This document shows, one piece after another, positions 57,705 to 64,000 of a DNA stretch of 64,000 nucleotides. Source of the stretch: Wolfiporia cocos (taxonomy: Eukaryota > Basidiomycota > Agaricomycetes > Polyporales > Phaeolaceae); assembly GCA_029448655.1 (NCBI GenBank), contig JACCLO010000017.1, positions 248,001 through 312,000 of the forward strand, given 5' to 3'. Position 1 is the stretch's first letter, and every line of letters starts with the position of its first letter. The notes under the pieces are model-generated. The model did not search any database and was not told where the DNA came from. It worked only from the letters and a program-made list of their open reading frames with translations. The translations under genes and the position numbers were made by a program.

Positions 57705-59251
57705 TCACACAGTGTGACGTTTCTTCCGCCCCATCAGCCTCTGGTAATCTAGCTTCTCAATCTTCACATCCTTCGGAGGCACGAACAGGCATCGCTCTTG
57801 GCCGCCGCAAGAATCTGCGAGATGGACGTATCCCATGATCCGGAAATTCCACAGCTGTTCGTGCTCGATTTTGATTTCGTGCATGGCGATCGGCACCCAG
57901 AACCTCATCTTCAGCCCCCACACTTGCTCTTTGCTCCCTGGAACGGACACCAGCTGCGTGCGGTAGCCTTTGTACCCGTACAAGATGCCATTATCCGGGG
58001 TCATCACCGAAGTATTCGTCCCGTCTGTCGTCATGTGTTCCCACTTGACCTTGAAGCAGGGCTCGTCGGTCATTGCATTCATGTATCCGCGCGCGCTTGG
58101 GACCGAGTGGCAATACATGTACGTCACACAATTGGGAGCGTGCGGTAGCCGCACGTCCTGCGGGGTCACTACACAAATTTCGCACTCAAAGGAGAACGTG
58201 TCCCTGTCCGAGCACGAGCATCAGCACACGAACATATCAGAACCCACAAGCGCGCCACTCACGGGACCTCGTTGACATCGAACGTGGTGCAGTCTTTCTC
58301 CGTGCGCACGAACGCGTGGTACTCGCCCGGCCCGACCTGCGCGTCCTCATACAGCGTTTTGTCAAGCCCGTGCACCCTATGCAGCTCTTCGCGGGCAGCC
58401 CACAGGTTGGCCGGCGGGACGCCCACGCTCACGTCGTCGTGCACGCTGACCGCCGCGACACTGACCGCGACCTCGCGCTCGCACACAGACTCCGAGCGCA
58501 GGAGCGGCCGCCCGCTGCGCGCAGCCGCCGCGCGCGTCCAGCGCGACGGCGCCAGCCCGGGGTCGGGGAACTCCGCGTCCGTGCCGTCCTCGCCCACGGC
58601 GATGCTCCCGTAGTCGTCTTCTGCCTCCTCGAGCTGCATGTCCTGCGCTTGCCCGTCGGCCGCGGCCGCGGCCTCGTCCCCTGGCTCTTGCGCTTGCTCG
58701 CCGTACTGCTGCCTTTCGTACTCGGCGGCTGCAGCGTCCCAGCTCCGCGGGCCCGCGGCGGACAGCTCGAGGACCGTCGGCTCTTTCTTGGAGTACATGT
58801 CAATCATGGACGCACGGGTGATGCGCGCGGACGAGCGCATCGGCGAAGGCGACCTGAACCTGACCCGCCGCTTTTCGGTCCTCTTGATGTCGCGTCCCCT
58901 GCCGCCGGCTCCTGCGCCGTTCCCTGTGGCCATCTTGCGAAAGCTGTCCGTAAGCCGCTGCACCTCGTGCTCGATGCTGTTCTTGGGGGAGTGGCCTATG
59001 TCCGGCTCGTCTTCATGATTCTTCCTGGAGCCAGCATCAGAGAAACGGTCAGCGTCCTGCTTTGAGCGAGCGTCAGAGGATGCGCGCGATGCGCGTGTAA
59101 AGTCTTCGGCAACAACAGTTTCTTGGCTGTCGCTGCGGCGCCGCACATGACTCTTGTGCCAATACTCGTCCCCGACAGAGCTGACCCTTGGGAAGTCGAC
59201 ATGCCCTCGCAGTGCATGCGGCTTTATGGCATAGATGATCTGAGCGACCAT
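57705..59251 (-). CDS. Unrecognised 495-aa protein
   Basis: Two exons on the minus strand (59251-58263 and 58203-57705) join in frame (CC plus G). The start chosen is the ATG at 59251 (MVAQIIYAIKPHALRG). Residues about 30-250 are highly charged and low in hydrophobics, with Arg/Lys and Asp/Glu clusters and an Ala-rich part. The C-terminal 250 residues look folded: HRVHGLDKTLYEDAQVGPGE, TFSFECEICVVTPQDVRLP, NCVTYMYCHS, GLKMRFWVPIAMHEIKIEHE, WNFRIMGYVHLADSCGG, ending KKRHTV. No signal peptide, membrane segment or known domain recognised. An ordinary coding gene by splice sites and frame length; function unknown. Confidence 0.75.
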
Positions 59252-62200
59252 GTGTATCTCGCAGTCGGGTGGGTCTATTAGCAAGCAAGCAGCACAGCAA
59301 GACGGCCAGCGGACGTGTCTGTCGAAAGCAGGCGAGGCAGACGAGCAAACACCAGAGGAGACCAGCGTGCTGGGCACCGTCAGCGGAACTCTGTAGGGCA
59401 GTACTTATACTCCCCTTGAGGAGAGCGGCCACAGAGCCGCCCTGCCATCGCGACGCGCTATCTGAAAATCGAGGTGGTGGCCAGCAGCGCATGCGAGCTT
59501 GCGCCGGGCCATGCGCGCGCGCTGACCTGCTTGGGGTCCGCGAGGTGGTTATCCGGAGAGGCGCCTCCGCTGCCGCTGTCAGCTGCGTCGCTACGGCCAA
59601 TGCGCGAGTGTTACCGCCACAATGCGCATGGGCCACTTGAGGCAGCTCGCTCGTGGGGGCACAATTGCAACGCGATGAATTGCAATTCTATCCCCGATCG
59701 TGCCTGAGTTCACGGCCAACTACCAGAGGTGATCACTCGGATCTGGATCGGTGTGGCCCACAGTGCCACGGTGCCATGCAGGTCGTCTCTCAATCTGGCT
59801 TCACCTATTATGAGACTCTACCCGCGCGAGTTCATGCATAAGCGAGTATTAAGTGACCAGTGTGTGTTCATAATACCTGGCAACGCGGGAGATGATGCCC
59901 AATGCTCATAAGCAGCACCGGTTCTGGATCAAACCGTTTTTGGGCCAAGTGGCCATGTATCTGAGTAGGCGGTGCCAGGTAGTATTCCGACGGTGTGTAG
60001 CCCTGCTCCTGAGGTAATAGGCGAGAGGGTAAGGGCCTTTGTAAGGATCGAGGGCTGGGACATTTCCTGACACAATACTGCCCAACGCCGACAATTTGCC
60101 GGGAATGTGGATGCCTTGAGAGATGAAACAATGACCGCTCCCAACTCACGGATATCTGCATTTAACACCCTGAGTGATCTCAAGTCTTGGACTTCATTGA
60201 ACCCGTCTATGTGGATGTGAAGATCAAATTGCTCGATATACATCCGAGTGGAATATCCCGGATGGAATTTCTTTCAAGGTTTGAATTGATGCTATCACCA
60301 CCTTATGTGAGTAGTTCTTGATGTGACAATATTGTCAGGAGACCACTCCCCTGGCAACAACATAATCCAAATCACGGAACAGATGTCACCCAAAGCTATA
60401 ATGGACTATATTGACGAAACGTACCGCGAGGAGGATTGTAAAGTTAAAGCTTTCAATACTAGAGCTGTCTTAAAAGCAAGGTTGTATTTCCGCTATCTCC
60501 CAAGAGTAACGCAGGCTACCTGCCTGGAAGGCATTTACATCCGCTCAAGGTCAAACTGAGCTCCTCTACATGCTACTGCGAAGACAAGGGGCTCCCTTAC
60601 CATTCGGTGCATTGTTACTACTATTTTACTACGCGAACTCTGCTCGTGTTGGGCACTAATCTGTTCATTATCTGCCTGCAATACGTGGTTAGCAGACAGT
60701 ATACTTCTTGCCAATTCATTCGAGCGCCTTGTATTGGTACATCATACGATTCTTCGTTTACGTCGGAGACAAGGACAGATTGTTGCCCTGTGCTGACACT
60801 TCATATCACTACACAGTAGAACACATCGCAACGAGTGTCCATGTCACAAGCAGAAGCCGAGACCACGACCTAACAATGCCCTGACATGTCTTCACATCGC
60901 CTGGCTCAATCTCCACACCCTTATAGTCTCATGCCAAATATACATGAGTGGAGTCTAATGGTCAGAATGCGCACTAATTGCCTCAAACACAACGATAGCA
61001 CTCACACATCTATCGCATCGATCACGATGCCAGGGGCCAGTACTTCAGTGGCCGTACATCCAAATGTGGCACCAAAAGATCGCGATTACCATGCCTCTTT
61101 CCCAGGCCTATCTCTGATAGATTCATGCCCTCCATTACCATCTAGTGCCCCCACTCATCTTGAGCGGCGGATCTTCTGTGAGTGCATTCCTGCTTCTATC
61201 TTCGCTGGTTATTGAACGGTCAAACATATATGTGAAATAATAGGGCTAAAGAACGAGGAGTGGAGCAGGGAATAAGATCTGACATATTACGCGACAGCGG
61301 TGACTATTATGATTATGAGGCAAAAATCTACGTGACAAGACTCTTTCGGCTGATGAGAAGTAAAATTGTAGTGCAGTACGTTATGCATGCTTTAGAGTAT
61401 AGTGAATGAATCTTCCCGATTTCCTCTTTCATGGGCAAGAAGTTTATCCGAGACCATACAAAAGTCTGATGTCCCAAGGGCCGGTTGATCACTGTAGCAC
61501 CAGACGCAATATACAGTATGCATGATGTAGGATATGGTGAAAAATTCGTCCCAAACAAACACTGCTCAATTTCGATGCATTGTAGTATTGACAACATTCA
61601 TGCAAAAACGACTGTAATATAAGAGGTGTATGTCCTCGTGAATCACGCGTGCACAGAGCGTAGCTTCGGAGGAGGCCTGAAGCTCTGAGGCTTTCGATGG
61701 TGCTTCCACAAAAGGACCTCGGCCTTATCCTACATATATAAGTCTGACCCAAAAGGCCTTTGTTCTGTGTGCGCGAAAATACGCTCAAAATAGCACCAGG
61801 TATTGAACTTCTAATAGTCGGAGATAATCGAAAAAACTCTCATAGATTGTTCGAGTCATATCGACCACCCCGGGTATATTAGACTATTCAACGCTACCGT
61901 CATCCTCTTACTCACTCTCAGCGATGTCTATCCTATCAGCAACAACCTCTGTTACAGCCCTGAGCCCTTGCTGGCGCTGAGATATACTCTGCATACTCTG
62001 CCTTTCCAGCAAAAGCTCGATAATGTGCTCGATCTGGTCCGCAAGGCCCTATAGAACCTACAAGGCAGCAAAGCACATCGCCGCCTGAGAGTAGTGTCGG
62101 ACCTGCCGTCATTTGTGAATCAGTGCCTGGTACTATGCGCGCAGACCTGTTGAATGTCCAACTTCACTCTTCGATTACTCGTATCGCCGCGGCGTAAAAT

Positions 62201-62677
62201 TTGCGTCCAACGACGGATGACTCTCTGGCAGCAATTGTACGTAATAGCCAGCTCGAAGACGGAAGTCTACTAGTACTGTGTTAGTACGGAGGCGCGCCGC
62301 GCTCTCAGGAAGTTCTGTGCACGTGTACGCTATGGTCGGAGATGGGAATCCAAGGGCTGCATCTGCCCGCACGCGAACCCTGCCACGATCAAACCTCGAG
62401 CAATATTTGGTTGAGATGTCATCATCTGGGTTGGAGAATTTCTATTGGCATCAGGATCGGACAGGATCCTATGCTGAAGCGAACGCCCTCGGCGCTTTCA
62501 GAAGCCTAGTACCTTTTTCCGGTGCCTCTGAAGTTTCTATATACTATCGATGACGCCGCGGCACCCGAATTGATATATTATGGTGCAAATGCCGGACTGC
62601 GCCACACTCATCTTTCCACATTTCCTCAGTGCCGTTGCTTGGACCAAAGGGCCGCTCCCTAAGTTGTTCTCAGTTAG
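59252..62677. other. Gene-poor stretch of about 3.4 kb
   Basis: Open frames at 60323-60559, 60886-61215 and 62278-62553 show no family resemblance and no convincing splice context; none is called. The last one (FRSLVPFSGASEVSIYYR) faintly resembles part of the tandem module downstream and might be a decayed module. Confidence 0.45.
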
Positions 62678-64000
62678 ATGACGATGCTTTATATATCAGG
62701 ACTTGGGGCAAGTATATTCTCGCGCTACATGCAGGTTTACCTGACATTACAGTCTGAAGTAGGTGAAATATGGTCGCAATATATCCGATCAGCCAGCAGA
62801 TGCGGTCATCGACATGACTGGCACCAGTAACGACATTAACCATGGATTTACTGGCGAGTACGTTGTCCCTTACTCCATTTGGTTGTGTCTCAATTATATC
62901 TGGAGATATGTATGGCTTGTGCCAGAAAGGACAACAAATCCTACATATGCTGTCAGTCGCTTTGAACTTGTAGTGCAGGGCATCGGCAATGCTTCGCTCT
63001 GGGACTTGGCAAAAGGTGCAGGTGGCAAGTACCGCTACCTGCTTCCACTGAACAATGCTGGCCAAAGGGACAAGATTATAAGTGCTCGTTTATTAAGATC
63101 ACCTATTGAAATTCGCACAGTTCCTCCAAAATATAGCGGAATGACTGGTAACATCAACAAGGACCGTGGTGGACAATACCTTTACCTCGTTTGGACCACA
63201 ACATCCGTGATACCGTCTCCCATGCTCTATGTCTCTGGGTTTGATGTATGTTCTAATTGCTGACTGGATGCCGGACGGCAAGATATCACGGGCTGACGTC
63301 GCCTTCTCAGGTGGTTTATGGAAAAGAGCCGTCTGAGGAGCCTAAAGATACGGTTGCCGAGATAAAGGGAGGAGGAAACAATATCAATACATCATCCAAG
63401 GGAAGGTATGGTCTACTCATCCAACAACAGGTTCAATAAATGTCTTAGCAGTATTCCAGATATGTGTGGATCGTCCCACGATTCTCTACCGACGTAGATT
63501 TTACATGCACTGCATTTCAGGTCGTCATTCAAAACAGCTACGATAGCAAGTGCTGGGATCTTGCTTATGGCGCGGGTGGGGCCTATCGGTATTTACTCCC
63601 TTTCAGTGACATCGGTATCGCGCCAAAGATTGTGAACATTGAACTTCTACGCTCGTCATCTCCTGTCAATATGCCTCCAACCGGCTATAGCGGGATGACA
63701 GCAAACATAAATCAAGACCTAAGCGATGATTGCCTATACTTGATTTGGCAAACAACAGATGTGATTCTTCCGGCAAGGTATATCTCTGGTTTCAAAGTAA
63801 GTCCTTTCCAGTGTTGACATTCTTCTCACAAAGCTGAAAGCCCCTCATAGATTTGCTATGGAGACATGTTGTCTCATGAACCGCGTAACGCGGTCACCGA
63901 AATTCACGGCAAAGGCGACAATGTCGACATGGGTTTCGGCGGCAGGTATTTAACCCTGTTCTAGCGTATACCGTTGCATACTCATGGGGGCGATCATCAT
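62678..64000 (+). CDS. Tandem two-exon-module protein, incomplete at right edge
   Basis: Exons: 62678-62707 (short, MTMLYISGLG), 62763-62857, 62906-63245, 63311-63405, 63460-63796, 63851-63945, then beyond the window. The pattern alternates a 95-nt exon with one of 340 or 337 nt, always in the same phases, giving repeats of 144-145 residues. Each module reads as a YG.. opening, an IxGxGxNI stretch, RYVW(L/I)VP, a WDLAxGAGGxYRYLLP core, P(K/T)YSGMTxNIN and LY(L)xWxTT...YxSGF. The first intron would use a GC donor (GGG followed by GCAAGT). The fold is unknown; a repeated beta-rich or lectin-like unit is a guess. The ATG at 62678 follows an in-frame stop, so this exon is either the true start or the stump of an earlier module. 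Confidence 0.7.

Noticed and set aside
1..64000. CRISPR arrays, prokaryotic operons, rRNA genes
   Set aside because: No regularly spaced short repeats or rRNA motifs were seen, and the intron-rich genes mark this as fungal nuclear DNA.

Overview
The window reads as nuclear DNA of a filamentous basidiomycete, most likely an Agaricomycete. Genes are split by many 48-60 nt introns with GTRNGT-type donors, intergenic gaps are short in the right half, and the repeats are typical of mushroom-forming fungi (Ty3/gypsy chromoviruses, hAT MITEs, a Mutator-like relic). The species assignment is inference; the intron style and repeat content are directly visible.

Left half (1 to about 31,000) is a repeat island. 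A minus-strand Ty3/gypsy element with 709-bp LTRs runs off the left edge (1-6887). It is followed by one arm of a head-to-head inverted repeat (6888-7265, 19192-19654, 20244-20292; partner arm 20530-21415). That arm has been split by a non-autonomous LTR element (7266-19186), which was itself split by a complete 10,011-bp Ty3/gypsy element with apparently identical 699-bp LTRs (8410-18420). Five solo LTRs, each with a perfect 5-bp target duplication, lie between 19,655 and 25,297, three of them inside a TIR element at 22,691-25,634. Both gypsy elements carry an intact-looking dUTPase, but in different places: between protease and reverse transcriptase in one, after the chromodomain in the other. 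The complete element also has an extra 307-aa ORF ahead of gag.

26,243-30,255 is a decayed PP2C protein phosphatase gene (minus strand). A 642-bp hAT-type MITE sits in its first recognisable exon and a related MITE at a splice donor; the second MITE carries a nested Mutator-like relic with a SWIM zinc finger.

Right half (31,500-59,300) is gene-dense. In order: an Rtt107/Brc1-type multi-BRCT genome-stability scaffold (+), a large SH3 plus TBC Rab-GAP-like protein (-), prefoldin subunit 6 (+), mitochondrial ribosomal protein uS17m (-), the SNARE Vti1 (+), an Mpv17/PMP22-family membrane protein (+), a eukaryotic nitrate reductase with molybdopterin, cytochrome b5 and FAD/NAD domains (+), a FUSC/aromatic-acid-exporter-like membrane protein (-), LSM6 (+) and an unrecognised 495-aa protein (-). 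These are mostly unrelated housekeeping genes; no nitrite reductase or nitrate transporter is next to the nitrate reductase. After about 3.4 kb with no supported gene, the right edge holds the start of a gene made of tandem two-exon modules (62,678 onward, incomplete). Several introns in this half appear to use GC donors.
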